From NCBI GenBank assembly GCA_036015235.1, contig CP107926.1:3352001-3416000 (forward strand): a stretch of 64,000 nucleotides of DNA. Direction: 5' to 3'. Within the stretch, counting starts at the first letter, position 1. The number at the start of each line of letters is the position of its first letter. Positions 51,387 through 60,919 of this stretch are shown here, piece by piece. Under the pieces are notes generated by a model. The model saw only the letters and a program-made list of their open reading frames with translations, searched no databases and was not told where the DNA came from. This DNA comes from Streptomyces sp. NBC_00433. Its GTDB lineage: Bacteria > Actinomycetota > Actinomycetes > Streptomycetales > Streptomycetaceae. The translations under genes were made by a program, and so were the position numbers.

Positions 51387-51504
51387 TCGTTGTGCCCTCA
51401 CTGTAGCCCCCGCGTTTCGATCAACGCAAATCCCTTCCCGGGAGCCTTCCTCCCGCCTACCTCTGCGCAAGCTCCGCCCCACCCCGGGGCCCGGCCGGTG
51501 GTGG

Positions 51505-51590
51505 GTTGCGCGCGCAGTTCCCCGCGCCCCTGAAAAACGGTCACCCTCCAGGGGCAACCACCCAGGGGCGCGGGGAATGCGCGACAAGCC
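51505..51590. repeat. inverted-repeat element downstream of Sel1 gene
   Basis: GCGCGCAGTTCCCCGCGCCC plus CTG on the left and AGGGGCGCGGGGAATGCGCG plus ACAAGCC on the right around a ~30-bp centre. Same family as the elements at 33.0 and 38.1 kb. Confidence 0.75.
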
Positions 51591-51629
51591 ACCCACACGG
51601 CGCAAGCGTGGAGTCGTCACAGCACGCCG

Positions 51630-53552
51630 TCAGGCGGATAGCTCCTGGTTGACCGCCGCCGTGAGGCGGGCCGCGCGCTCGGCCACTTCCGCGGGGCCGT
51701 AGGCCACAGCCTTGGCGCACCACGAGCGGGCGTCGGTGAGACGCCCGTGGCGGGCCGCGAGGAGGGCGAGGCGGAGCGCCGCACGGCCATGGCCGGCCTC
51801 GGCCGCACGGGTCCACCAGAGGGCGGCCTCGGGCTCACTGCCCTCACGGGCGAGCAGCAGCCCGAGGTTGAAGGCACCGTTGCGGGAGCCGGCCTCCGCC
51901 GCCAGGCGGTACCAGTGGGCCGCCTGCTCGACGTCGCCATGCTGCGCCGCGGTCATACCGAGGCGCACCTGCGCGCGCCGGTGGCCCTGCTGGGCCGCCC
52001 GCTCGTACCACTCGTCCGCCTCCGCGGAACTGTCCCGCCGGTCGAGCAGCGCGCCGAGGCGGAAGGCCGCCTCGGGGCTGCCGCCGCCCGCCGCGCAGCG
52101 CAGGTGGCGCTCGGCCCCGTGGTGGTCGCCCTCGCGCTGGAGCGCGAGGGCCACCTGGAGCGCGGCACCGGCGTGCCCGGCCGCGGCGGCACGTTCGTAC
52201 CAGCCGCGGGCGGCCCCCTCGTTGCCGCGCCCGGCGTGCAGGATGCCGAGGTTGAAGGCGGCGTCGATGCTGCCGGACTCGGCGGCCTTGGAGAACCACG
52301 GCTCGGCCCCGTCGGCGTCGCCGTGCTGCAGCAGCAGCACGGCGAGCGCGTTGGCGGCCTCGCGGTGCCCGGCGTAGGCGGCCTTGCGATACCACTGCTC
52401 GGCCTGGGGCGTACGCCCCTGGCCTGCGCAGAGCAGCCCGAGGTTGTACGCCCCGTTGACGTCGCCGGCCTCCAGGGCGGCGCGATACCACCGCTCGGCG
52501 GTCTGCGTCTCGCCCTCCTGCGCGTGCAGCGCGCCCAGCGCGTTGGCCGCGTTGCCGTCGCCGGCCTGCGCGGCGCGGCGCCACCAGGTCGCGGCCTGGT
52601 CGAGGTCGCCGGCGTCACGCAGCAGGAAGGCCAGGGCGCAGGCGGCCCGCGCCTCGCCGTCGCGGGCGGCGGTCAGATACCAGTGCCCGGCCTCCTTGGT
52701 CTCGCCGCGCTCCTCCAGCAGGGTGCCGAGCCGCAGCGCGGCCCGCCGGTGGCGGCGCGCGGCGGCCTGCCGATACCACTGCTCGGCCTCGTGGTTGTCG
52801 CCGCGCTTGGCGCAGTAGCGGGCGAGCCGGTAGGCGGCCTCGCGGTGGCCGTGCTCCGCCGCGGCGTGGAACCACCGCTCGGCGCCGGCGTCCCGCCGGT
52901 GGTCGAGGAGGTCGGCCAGCGCGTAGGCGCCCAGCGCGTGGCCGGACTCGGCGGCCTGGCGCAGCCAGTATTCGGCGCCGGGCTCGTCGCCGCGCTCGCG
53001 GTAGTGGCGGCCGAGCGCGTGCGCGGCGGGTGCGGAGCCCGCGACAGCGGCGATACGCCACCAGCCGGCCGCGTCGTCGGCGTAACCGCGCTGGTGCAGC
53101 AGCAGGCCCAGGTTGTTGGCGGCGGCGCGGTCCCCGTGCTGGACCGCCTCGCGCAGATACGGCTCGGCGCCGTCGAGGTCGCCGCGGCGCAGCAGCAGGG
53201 TGCCGAGCGCGCTCATCGCGAAGGGGTCGCCGTGCTCGGCGGCCCGCCGGTGGCGGGCCTCGATCTCGGCCTCCTCGCGCAGCGCGAGGGTGTCCTCGTC
53301 GGGCAGTTCGGCGAGCAGCGCCGGGGGCGCCGCGTCCGCCGCGGGCACGGCGAGGGCGTCGCCCTCCCGGGGCGCGGGCAGCAGCACGGCCACATTCGTC
53401 ACATCATCGGTCACGGTCGTGGGCGCCGCCGCGGTTGCGGTCGCGGGCGCGGTCACAGCTACGGCGGGCAGCTCCGAGTCGCCCGTCGCGCCATGACGAT
53501 CATGGTTCTGACGAGCGTTCAGCAGCCTTGCACCATCCCCCATAAGCCCCAT
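51630..53552 (-). CDS. Sel1/TPR-repeat protein
   Basis: A 640-residue protein with about 14 tandem ~36-residue TPR/Sel1-like units from ~110 to ~610. Each has the form AAxxGxxxAxxxLGxLLxxxGDxxxAExWYRxAA (examples AANNLGLLLHQRGYADDAAG and GAYNLGLLCAGQGRTPQAEQ). The first ~95 residues are Ala/Thr/Val-rich with no signal peptide. It is probably a cytosolic interaction scaffold. The start is uncertain: ATG at 53552 (MGLMGDGARLL) or 53543. It is flanked on both sides by identical initiator tRNA genes. Confidence 0.88.
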   Translation of the reverse strand: MGLMGDGARLLNARQNHDRHGATGDSELPAVAVTAPATATAAAPTTVTDDVTNVAVLLPAPREGDALAVPAADAAPPALLAELPDEDTLALREEAEIEARHRRAAEHGDPFAMSALGTLLLRRGDLDGAEPYLREAVQHGDRAAANNLGLLLHQRGYADDAAGWWRIAAVAGSAPAAHALGRHYRERGDEPGAEYWLRQAAESGHALGAYALADLLDHRRDAGAERWFHAAAEHGHREAAYRLARYCAKRGDNHEAEQWYRQAAARRHRRAALRLGTLLEERGETKEAGHWYLTAARDGEARAACALAFLLRDAGDLDQAATWWRRAAQAGDGNAANALGALHAQEGETQTAERWYRAALEAGDVNGAYNLGLLCAGQGRTPQAEQWYRKAAYAGHREAANALAVLLLQHGDADGAEPWFSKAAESGSIDAAFNLGILHAGRGNEGAARGWYERAAAAGHAGAALQVALALQREGDHHGAERHLRCAAGGGSPEAAFRLGALLDRRDSSAEADEWYERAAQQGHRRAQVRLGMTAAQHGDVEQAAHWYRLAAEAGSRNGAFNLGLLLAREGSEPEAALWWTRAAEAGHGRAALRLALLAARHGRLTDARSWCAKAVAYGPAEVAERAARLTAAVNQELSA

Positions 53553-53682
53553 CGTCGCACCACCCGCTACCGCCGTACACCTGGTATACCGCAACCCACT
53601 TGGTCTCTACAGCGTTTTGTCGACTTCCCGACAAGACGGCATGTCAAACCCATTTCCACGACGTTCACCCGTACAAGCGAAG

Positions 53683-53710
53683 AGGCCCGAAGTCGCTTGA
53701 CTTCGGGCCT
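53683..53710. terminator. terminator after second tRNA-fMet
   Basis: Perfect arms AGGCCCGAAGTC (53683-53694) and GACTTCGGGCCT (53699-53710) around GCTT, 11 bp beyond the tRNA 3' end on the minus strand. Confidence 0.88.
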
Positions 53711-53721
53711 ACTTCATGCAG

Positions 53722-53795
53722 TAGCGGGGACAGGATTTGAACCTGCGACCTCTGGGTTATGAGCCCAGCGAGCTACCGAGCTGCTCCACCCCGCG
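53722..53795 (-). tRNA. initiator tRNA-fMet (CAT), copy 2
   Basis: Identical over all 74 nt to the copy at 51313-51386, including the C1/T72 mismatch and the GGG/CCC anticodon stem. Upstream bases are also similar (GGACACAACGGCG here, GGGCACAACGACG there), with TACGGT or TACAGT at the same distance. CCA is not encoded. Confidence 0.95.
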
Positions 53796-53837
53796 CCGTT
53801 GTGTCCTAACCGTACCACGACGCGGGGTGTCGCCCGT

Positions 53838-56780
53838 TCAGCCCTTCTTCGCGGGGGTCTGCGAAGCGCTCGGCTCGGCCTCCTGGGCCCGTTTCAGCGC
53901 GTCCCCGAGCCGCCGCTGGGCGTCGCCGTAGGCGTCCCAGTCGGCCTTCTTCATGGCCGCCTGCCCGTCGTCGTACGCCTTCTGCGCGTCGGCCAGCGCC
54001 TGGCGCAGCGCGGAGCTGCCGCCGGGCGCCGCCTTCCGGCCGCCCGCGGCGGGCGGTGCGGTGGCCGACGCGGGCGGATCGGCCGCGGCCGCACTGCCGC
54101 CGGACGGGCCGAAGAGGTCGTCCAGCGCCGCGGCCAGCGTGGGCTGGTAGGTGATGTCGTCGCCGTAGAGCACCGCCACGCTGGTCAGCACCGGATAGTC
54201 GACGCCGGTGGTGCGGACGTAGACCGGCTCCATGTAGAGCAGTCCGCCGTCCAGCGGCACGGTCAGCAGATTGCCGTACTCGACCGTGGAGTCGGAGCCC
54301 GAGCGCTTCAGGTCGTTGATCTTGGGCGCCGACTGGCTGTTGGAGTTGATCTTCGCCTGCACCTGTTTCGGCCCCGCGACCGTGGGGCTGGTGGGCAGTT
54401 GCAGCAGACGGATGGTGCCGTAGTCGGGGCTGGCCCCGTCCGCGTCGACCGCCATGAAGGCGCTGAGGTTCTGCCGCCCGCTGGGGGTGAAGGTGGTGGT
54501 CAGCGAGAAGGCCTTGGCGTCCTGGCCGGGCATCCGCAGGCTCATGTAGTACGGCGGCACGGCCTTGCCCGCCTTGGCCGCCGGGTCGTCGGGCACCGCC
54601 CACGCCTGGCTGCTGCTGGAGAAGTCCGACGCCTTGGTGACGTGGTAGGTCGTCAGCATCTCCCGCTGCACCTTGAACAGGTCCTCCGGGTAGCGCAGGT
54701 GCGCCAGCAGGTCCCGCGGGATGTCCGCCTTGGGCTTGACCGTGTGCGGGAAGGCCTTCATCCAGGTCATGAGCACCGGGTCCTCGGTGTCCCACTGGTA
54801 GAGCGTCACCGTGCCGTCGTAGGCGTCCACGGTGGCCTTGACCGAGTTGCGGATGTAGTTGACCTGGTTCTGCCGGGCGACGACCGAGCGCTGGCTGTCG
54901 GTCTGCGAGTCCGCCGTGGTGTCCCCGAGGGTGGTGCGCGAGGCGTACGGGTAGCTGTTGCTCGTGGTGTAGGCGTCCACCACCCACTCCACCTTCTTGC
55001 CGACCACCGCCGGATAAGGGTCGCCGTCGATGGTGAGCCAGGGCGCCACCGCCTCCACCCGCTCCTTCGGCGTGCGGTTGTAGAGGATCTTGGAGTCCTT
55101 GCCGATCGCCCCCGAGTAGAGGATCTTCGGCTCGCCGAGGCTCACCGCGTAGGCGGCACGGGTCAGCGGATTGCCGAGGCTCACGCCGTCCTTGCCCGTG
55201 TAGGCGGTGGTCGTCTCGTGGCCCTTGTCGGCGTAGTCCAGCTCGGGGGTCGGGCCGCCGACGATCGAATACTGCCGGGTCTGCTCGCCGAAGTAGATCC
55301 GCTGCTGGACGCCGCCGGTGTCGTCGCCGGGCAGGCCCTGCTCGGTGAAGTCGGGTGCGCCCTGGCTGTCGACCTCGGTGCCCTTGGCCGCGACGACGCC
55401 GTAGCCGTGGGTGTATTTGAAGTGGTCGTTGATCCAGTTGTTCTTCGGTATGCCGCTGACGTTCAGCTCGCGCAGGCCGACGACGGTGTCCTGGTCCTGG
55501 CCGCCGCCCGCGTCGCGGCCGACGTCCAGGGTGGACGGGAACTGGTAGTAGTCGCTGCTCTGCTGGAGTTGCTGGAAGGTCGGCGAGACCACGTTGGGGT
55601 CGAGCACCCGCAGGCTCGCCGAGGCGTCGGCGTCGGCCCGCAGGGTGGTGGCACCCGCGGCGGCCGGGGTGCCGGCCGGCGCCGCCAAGGGCTTCGCGGC
55701 CGGCTTGCCCGGGTAGGCCGTCACCTCGGTCTTCGTCAGGCCGTACGCGGCCCTGGTCGCGTCGATGTTCTTCTGGATGTAGGGCGCCTCTTTGGCCGCC
55801 TCGTTCGGCAGCACCTGGAATTTCTGCACGATCGCCGGGTAGAGGCCGCCGATCAGGATCGCCGAGAGCACCAGCAGGCCGAAGCCGATGGTGGGCAGCG
55901 ACCACGTGCGCCGCCACAGGGTGGCGAAGAAGAGCAGCGCGCAGATCACCGCGATGAAGAACAGGATCGTCTTGGCCGGCAGATACGCGTTGGAGTCGAC
56001 ATAGCGCAGCCCGGTCCAGTTGTCGGTGGTCTTGAAGCCGCTGGAGCGGACCGCGAGCGAGTAGCGGTCCAGCCAGTAGGCGGCGGCCTTGAGCGACACG
56101 AAGAGGCCCAGCAGCACCGCCAGGTGCCCGGTGGCCGCCGAGGTCGCCCTCGCCCCCGGTGAGGTGATCCGCAGGCCGCCGTAGAGGTAGTGCACGACGG
56201 CGGCGGCGATCAGGGACAGGATCACCACGGCGAAGCCGAAGCTCAGCAGGAACCGGTAGAAGGGCAGGTCGAAGGTGTAGAAGGAGATGTCCTTGTGGAA
56301 CTGCGGGTCCTTGGTGTGGAAGGGCGTCGCATTGACCATCAGCAGCCACAGCCGCCACTGGGTCGCGGCCGAGCCGCCGGCGATCAGCCCGACCACCGCG
56401 CTGACCCCGAGCAGCACCCAGGTCTTGTACGGCGCCAGGCCCATCCGGTAACGGTCCAGGCTCTGCTGCTCGCTGGACATCGCGCTCAGCGGCGGCCGCA
56501 GCCGGTGCGCCAGGTAGATGGAGGAACCGACGCTTCCGGCCATCACCAGGCCGAAGGAGAGGAAGAGTCCGATCTTGGTCCACGCCATGGTGGAGAAGAC
56601 CGAGGAATAGCGCACCGAGCGATACCAGAGCCAGTCCGTCCACATACCGGCGAAGGTCACGAACCCGACCAGCAGGACGGCCAGCACACCGAGCACGATG
56701 AGCAGGGCGACGGCCCTGCGTGACGGGCGTACGGCCCTCGTGCCGCTGGGCCGTGCCGCCCCTTCACCGCGGTCCGGCAT
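53838..56780 (-). CDS. UPF0182 family large membrane protein
   Basis: A 980-residue member of UPF0182 (COG1615). Seven N-terminal helices span ~20-330 ([18 protein letters not shown] between the first two). A large extracytoplasmic domain follows ([54 protein letters not shown]). A Pro/Ala/Ser linker and a short coiled C-terminus ([20 protein letters not shown]) end it. Function is unknown despite wide actinobacterial conservation. The ATG at 56780 (MPDRGEG) is preferred to an upstream TTG. Confidence 0.93.
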   Translation of the reverse strand: MPDRGEGAARPSGTRAVRPSRRAVALLIVLGVLAVLLVGFVTFAGMWTDWLWYRSVRYSSVFSTMAWTKIGLFLSFGLVMAGSVGSSIYLAHRLRPPLSAMSSEQQSLDRYRMGLAPYKTWVLLGVSAVVGLIAGGSAATQWRLWLLMVNATPFHTKDPQFHKDISFYTFDLPFYRFLLSFGFAVVILSLIAAAVVHYLYGGLRITSPGARATSAATGHLAVLLGLFVSLKAAAYWLDRYSLAVRSSGFKTTDNWTGLRYVDSNAYLPAKTILFFIAVICALLFFATLWRRTWSLPTIGFGLLVLSAILIGGLYPAIVQKFQVLPNEAAKEAPYIQKNIDATRAAYGLTKTEVTAYPGKPAAKPLAAPAGTPAAAGATTLRADADASASLRVLDPNVVSPTFQQLQQSSDYYQFPSTLDVGRDAGGGQDQDTVVGLRELNVSGIPKNNWINDHFKYTHGYGVVAAKGTEVDSQGAPDFTEQGLPGDDTGGVQQRIYFGEQTRQYSIVGGPTPELDYADKGHETTTAYTGKDGVSLGNPLTRAAYAVSLGEPKILYSGAIGKDSKILYNRTPKERVEAVAPWLTIDGDPYPAVVGKKVEWVVDAYTTSNSYPYASRTTLGDTTADSQTDSQRSVVARQNQVNYIRNSVKATVDAYDGTVTLYQWDTEDPVLMTWMKAFPHTVKPKADIPRDLLAHLRYPEDLFKVQREMLTTYHVTKASDFSSSSQAWAVPDDPAAKAGKAVPPYYMSLRMPGQDAKAFSLTTTFTPSGRQNLSAFMAVDADGASPDYGTIRLLQLPTSPTVAGPKQVQAKINSNSQSAPKINDLKRSGSDSTVEYGNLLTVPLDGGLLYMEPVYVRTTGVDYPVLTSVAVLYGDDITYQPTLAAALDDLFGPSGGSAAAADPPASATAPPAAGGRKAAPGGSSALRQALADAQKAYDDGQAAMKKADWDAYGDAQRRLGDALKRAQEAEPSASQTPAKKG

Positions 56781-56914
56781 CTGGAATACCAAGGGTGACG
56801 CACCTCGAATGTCAGCGTTTTCTGCGGCGTCCCGGGTCGGACTCCCACAGATGCAACTTCACCACGCTTTGGCCGGTTCCCGATTCCGGCGGGGAAGGGG
56901 GGAGGATACGCACC

Positions 56915-57472
56915 ATGTCCAACATTGCGACCGATGGAACACCCCTCGCGGCGAACCCGCTGACCCGTGCCGTACTGGAGATCGACGCCTACGCGGCCGG
57001 TCTGGGCTGGGACCAGCCCGCACGGCTGTTCGCCCTTGTCGACACCGACCAGCTGCGCAGCCAGGAGCCGGGGCTCGCCGACCAGCTCGGGCTCGGCGAG
57101 CAGGGCGAGGCGGGCTCCCTGACCCCGATCGAGCAGGAGGAGCTGCCGTCGGGCACCGCGCTCGACGACTTCCTCGCCACCATCGCGTGGCCCGACGTGA
57201 TCGCCGGCTGCGCGCTGACCGTGGAGCGGCTGATGCTGCCGCCGTCCGCGGAGGCGGCGCTGCCCGAGGACCTGGACGACGCGGCGCTGGCGTCCTGGGT
57301 GGCCGCCCACCCGGAGCGGCAGGAGGTGCGGATGACGGTCGCGGTGCTGCGCGACGGCGCCCGGGAGTCCGCGGTGCGGCTGCGGGAGAAGGACAGCCCG
57401 ACCGAGGTGCTGACCGGCGCGGACCTGGTGCCGGGCCTGGCGCAGGCGCTGACGGCGACGTTCGAGGCGTAA
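56915..57472 (+). CDS. PPA1309 family protein
   Basis: A 185-residue conserved actinobacterial protein of unknown function. It begins LTRAVLEIDAYAAGLGWDQPARLFALVDT and has ATIAWPDVIAGCALTVERLMLPP and WVAAHPERQEVRMTVAVLRDG, typical of the PPA1309 family. It has no signal peptide or membrane segment. The ATG at 56915 follows GGGGAGGATACGCACC. It is divergent from UPF0182 with 134 bp between, an association often conserved in actinobacteria. Confidence 0.88.
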   Translation: MSNIATDGTPLAANPLTRAVLEIDAYAAGLGWDQPARLFALVDTDQLRSQEPGLADQLGLGEQGEAGSLTPIEQEELPSGTALDDFLATIAWPDVIAGCALTVERLMLPPSAEAALPEDLDDAALASWVAAHPERQEVRMTVAVLRDGARESAVRLREKDSPTEVLTGADLVPGLAQALTATFEA

Positions 57473-57475
57473 TCC

Positions 57476-57539
57476 GGCGGCAATGTGCCGCCGCGGGCGC
57501 GGCAATGGGGGTCGGGCGTGGCAATGTGCCGCGCCCGAC
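57476..57539. terminator. paired terminator hairpins sharing an AATGT loop
   Basis: Two consecutive hairpins, GGCGGC-AATGT-GCCGCC (57476-57492) and GTCGGGCGTGGC-AATGT-GCCGCGCCCGAC (57511-57539), sit between convergent genes. Both expose the same AATGT loop inside a GGC/GCC stem. Confidence 0.8.
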
Positions 57540-57548
57540 GCGCCGGGT

Positions 57549-58634
57549 TCAGCTCGTTGAGCAGCTGGGCAGCGCGGCGGTGTCGCCGGACTTGATGTCC
57601 TTCAGCGCGGACATGGCGTCGTCCAGGGTCTTCACCTTGACCAGGGTGAGGCCGTGCGGGATGTCCTTGGCGGCCTCACCGCAGTTGTCGGCCGGGGTGA
57701 GGAAATACTGGGCACCCTTGTCGCGGGCGCCGATCGTCTTCAGGCTGATGCCGCCGATCGGCCCGACATTCCCGCTGTCGTCTATCGTGCCGGTGCCCGC
57801 CACGAACTTGCCGCCGGTCATGTCGCCCGGTGTGAGCTTGTCCACAATGCCGAGCGCGAACATCATGCCGGCGCTGGGGCCGCCGACGTCGGCGAGCTTG
57901 ATGTCGATGCTGAACGGGAAGAGGTGCTCGACGCCGGCCTGGATGCCGACGACCGCCCGGCTCGGCCCGGTGTCGTCGGACTTCCTGGTGGTGATCGTCA
58001 CCTGGTGGGTCGGCAGCCCGTCGGCGGACTTGCCCTTCGCGTCGGCGGCGTCCACCACCGTGAAGACCACCTGCTGGCCCGGCTGGTGCTCGGTGACCAG
58101 CTTGGCCACGTCGTCGGGCTGCTTGATCGCGGTGCCGTCCACCGCCTTGATCACGTCGCCCGCGTGCAGCCGCCCCTGCGAGGCGCCGCCGCTGACCACC
58201 GCGCCCACGATCACCCGCGAGGGGACCGGGATCTTCAGCTCGTTCAGCGCCGCGACCTTGGCGCTGTCCTGGGACTGGGTGAATTCCTCGGCATTCTGCT
58301 GGTCGGCCTGTTCGGCGGTCTGCCCCTTGGGGTAGAGCGTGTCGTGCTCGACGACCTTGTCGTCGTGCCGCAGCCAGCCGAAGACCGATTCGATCAGGTT
58401 CATGTGGTAATCGGCGCCGGTCACCCGGACCGTCGTCATGTTCAGATGGCCGTCCGCCGGGAAGGTCTTCCGGCCGGCGATCTGGATCACGGTGTCGCCG
58501 TCGTAGGTGCCCAGGGTGTTCACGGTGGGGCCCGGCGACATCTCCGAATACGGGGACGGCACGAGCAGGGCCACGCTCAGCAGCGCTATCAGCGTCAGTG
58601 TCGAGGCGAGCAGCGTCGCGGTACGGCTGGGCAT
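57549..58634 (-). CDS. YlbL-type PDZ and Lon-like (S16) protease
   Basis: A 361-residue membrane-anchored protein. It has one N-terminal helix (~8-26) ending in VPSPYSEMSPGPTVNT, a PDZ domain (~125-215, GGASQGRLHAGDVIKAVDG), and a Lon-type catalytic domain with Ser254 (VGGPSAGMMFA) and Lys299 (PIGGISLKTIGA). It probably processes or degrades envelope proteins outside the membrane. In B. subtilis the relative YlbL acts on a cell-division inhibitor. The catalytic dyad is intact. Confidence 0.93.
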   Translation of the reverse strand: MPSRTATLLASTLTLIALLSVALLVPSPYSEMSPGPTVNTLGTYDGDTVIQIAGRKTFPADGHLNMTTVRVTGADYHMNLIESVFGWLRHDDKVVEHDTLYPKGQTAEQADQQNAEEFTQSQDSAKVAALNELKIPVPSRVIVGAVVSGGASQGRLHAGDVIKAVDGTAIKQPDDVAKLVTEHQPGQQVVFTVVDAADAKGKSADGLPTHQVTITTRKSDDTGPSRAVVGIQAGVEHLFPFSIDIKLADVGGPSAGMMFALGIVDKLTPGDMTGGKFVAGTGTIDDSGNVGPIGGISLKTIGARDKGAQYFLTPADNCGEAAKDIPHGLTLVKVKTLDDAMSALKDIKSGDTAALPSCSTS

Positions 58635-58728
58635 GCAACGACATTACGTGACCGGCCGGCGATTCGGCTCCCCGGGTGACTCCGGACGGGGACGCCGCCA
58701 GGCCGCGCGCACAGCGGCCCCACAGGCC

Positions 58729-58968
58729 TCACACAGGCTCGGCGTCGGTTGCGTCACTCTCGCCCGGTTCGCCCTTCGGCGACCCCATCGGGGGCGGCTC
58801 GCCGGGCTGCATGGCCGTACGGAACCGCTCGTAGCCCGCGAGGGAGGCCCCGTCGGCGGTGCTGCGGGTGCGCGCGGCCCAGCGCGCCCAGACCACGGCG
58901 ACCAGGAAACCGACCAGCGGAATGAGCAACCAAGCGACTGCTGCCACAGCGAACTCCCGACCCCACAC
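58729..58968 (-). CDS. small single-helix membrane protein
   Basis: A 79-residue protein. One hydrophobic helix (REFAVAAVAWLLIPLVGFLVAVVWARWA, about 4-30) is followed by a polar tail rich in Pro, Gly and acidic residues. The GTG at 58968 is the apparent start. It is probably a conserved actinobacterial protein; function unknown. It lies between ylbL and moaE, all on the minus strand. Confidence 0.75.
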   Translation of the reverse strand: MWGREFAVAAVAWLLIPLVGFLVAVVWARWAARTRSTADGASLAGYERFRTAMQPGEPPPMGSPKGEPGESDATDAEPV

Positions 58969-59086
58969 ACCGGCAAAACGGACCTATGAGCAGATTAACG
59001 ACTCAACAGGTCAACGTTCTGCCGGGCCACGGGGTTACGCAACCGGAATTCCCCCTGGCAGCCGACCGGCCCGGCCGGGCCGGGCT

Positions 59087-59533
59087 CTAGCTGCCGACCC
59101 ACTCCTCGGTGCCGTCGCCGAAGCTCTGGTGCTTCCAGATCGGCACCTGGCTCTTGAGGTCGTCGATCAGCCGGCGGCTCGCCGCGAAGGCCTCGCCGCG
59201 GTGCGCGCAGGACACCGCCACGATCACCGCGAGGTCGCCGACCCGCAGGTCGCCGACCCGGTGCACGGCGGCCAGCGCGCGGACCGGGAAGTCCGCCGCG
59301 ACCTTCTCCGCGACCCGGCGCAGCTCCTGCTCGGCCGAGGGGTGCGCGGAGTACGACAGGCCGGTCACCGCGGCAGCGGACGGCCCGTCGTGGTCCCGCA
59401 CCGTCCCGACGAAGATCGCCGTGCCGCCCGCCGCGTCGTCGCCGACCGCCGCGAAGACCTCGTCCAGCGACAGCGGGGTGTCGCGGACGGCCAGCAGCCG
59501 GATCGGGTCGTCGGAGGATGCCATGCGGGACAT
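59087..59533 (-). CDS. moaE: molybdopterin synthase catalytic subunit
   Basis: A 148-residue MoaE: GGTAIFVGTVRDHDG, LSYSAHPSAEQEL, AAVHRVGDLRVGDLAVIVAVSCAHRGEAF, and the active-site lysine near the end in VPIWKHQSF. With MoaD it adds dithiolene sulfur to precursor Z in molybdenum cofactor synthesis. The ATG at 59533 has GAGG four bases upstream; a second ATG three codons later is possible. No other moa genes are here. Confidence 0.94.
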   Translation of the reverse strand: MSRMASSDDPIRLLAVRDTPLSLDEVFAAVGDDAAGGTAIFVGTVRDHDGPSAAAVTGLSYSAHPSAEQELRRVAEKVAADFPVRALAAVHRVGDLRVGDLAVIVAVSCAHRGEAFAASRRLIDDLKSQVPIWKHQSFGDGTEEWVGS

Positions 59534-59660
59534 GCTGCCTCATCTGCCCGCGATACGGAAAGAGGCTTCCATTGGCACCGGGCCGGGTCGCTGCCGTGCC
59601 AGGGCGCCGCCGGGGCACGTCTCCGCCGGGCCGGGTCTCGGCCGGGCGCGGCGCCGCCGG

Positions 59661-60764
59661 TCAGATGCCGCGCCGCTTCCTCGCCCTGCGCACCAGTGCC
59701 GCCGTACCGACCAGGGCGACCGTGGCGCCCGCCGCGCCCAGCGTGGTGGCGTCCTTGCGGCCCAGCCGCCGCCCGGCCACCGAATTGCGGCCCGCGACCT
59801 CTTCGAGCAGCTCGGCGAGCACCTCCTCGTTGGTCCAGCGCGGCCGCCAGCCCGCCTCGTGCAGCCGGCTGCCGCTCACCACCCACGGGTGCATGGTGTA
59901 CGCCAGGTCGCCGGCCGGCGACGGCGTCAGGCCGAGCCGGTGCAGCCTCGACGCGGCGCCGAAGGCGATGGCCGGCGGCAGCTCCATGCGCCGGATGCCG
60001 CTCAGCTCCTCGACCTCCTCCTGCTCCAGCCAGCCGTCGCAGCCGACCGCCATCTCGCCGTCGACCTTCTCCAGCACGGCGTATTCCAGCGCCGAGACCA
60101 GGTCCTCGACATGGCAGAACTGCCAGCAGGGCCGGCTGCCCGCGACCACCAGCAGCCGCGGCGACTCGAAGTAGCGGGTCAGCGCGGTGTCGGTGCCGCC
60201 GACGAGCACGGCGGGCCGCAGTATCGTCACATTGAGCCCGGGGTGGGCCCGCGGCGCCCGGCGGCCGAGCCGCTCGATCTCCAGCAGGTCGTCCACGAAG
60301 CTGGCCTCCGAGGTGGCGCGCAGCGGCGCGTCCTCGGCCAGCGGCACATCGTTGTCGGCCTGGGCCCCGTAGACCATCGCCGACGTGCACAGCACCACCC
60401 GGTGCACCCCGGCCGCCGCGGCGGCCGTCAGCACGGTCTGGGTGCCGCGCACGTTGAAGGCGGACCTCGCCTTGGCGTCGGACTCCAGATCCAGGTCCAT
60501 CGCCAGGTGCACCACGACGTCCGCGCCGCGCAGCTTGTCGGCGATCGCCGGGTCCCTGACGTCGAGCACCCGCCAGGCCGCCCCCGGCAGGTCCCCGCGC
60601 CGCTCGTCGATCGCCACGACCTTCCTGACCTGGTCGGACTCGACCAGCCTGGAGGCCAGCGCGAGGCCGACGCCGGAGGCGGCACCGGTGATCGCGACCA
60701 CCGGTCCCGAGGCGCCTCTGGCGGTGCTCCGCTCTGGGCGAACGTGTGCTTCTGGGGAACTCAC
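59661..60764 (-). CDS. NAD-dependent epimerase/SDR-like protein, atypical active site
   Basis: A 367-residue extended-SDR fold. The Rossmann start is VAITGAASGVGLALASRL, then LDVRDPAIADKLRGADVVVHLA and CTSAMVYGAQADND. The usual YxxxK is YGAQA here, so the catalytic lysine is missing at the expected place. A C-terminal hydrophobic segment (GAAGATVALVGTAALV) followed by RRARKRRG suggests a tail anchor. It may bind NAD(P) without classic catalysis. Divergent from the DUF2342-like gene. Confidence 0.88.
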   Translation of the reverse strand: MSSPEAHVRPERSTARGASGPVVAITGAASGVGLALASRLVESDQVRKVVAIDERRGDLPGAAWRVLDVRDPAIADKLRGADVVVHLAMDLDLESDAKARSAFNVRGTQTVLTAAAAAGVHRVVLCTSAMVYGAQADNDVPLAEDAPLRATSEASFVDDLLEIERLGRRAPRAHPGLNVTILRPAVLVGGTDTALTRYFESPRLLVVAGSRPCWQFCHVEDLVSALEYAVLEKVDGEMAVGCDGWLEQEEVEELSGIRRMELPPAIAFGAASRLHRLGLTPSPAGDLAYTMHPWVVSGSRLHEAGWRPRWTNEEVLAELLEEVAGRNSVAGRRLGRKDATTLGAAGATVALVGTAALVRRARKRRGI

Positions 60765-60919
60765 CGGGTGTCTCCCACGGTTGTCTCAGTTGCGTACTCA
60801 GCTGTACCTGCTACGGCGTACGCAGCCATCCTGCCGGACAGGTGTCTAGGCTTGGAGGTACAGCCCATCACACCCGGACCACCACGACAGCCCACCACGA
60901 CACAGATCCGAGGAATCCC

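Noticed and set aside
59041..59080. A SigR promoter from GGAAT near 59042
   Set aside because: It lies in the gap downstream of moaE on the opposite strand, is followed by no plus-strand gene, and lacks a GTT at the correct distance.
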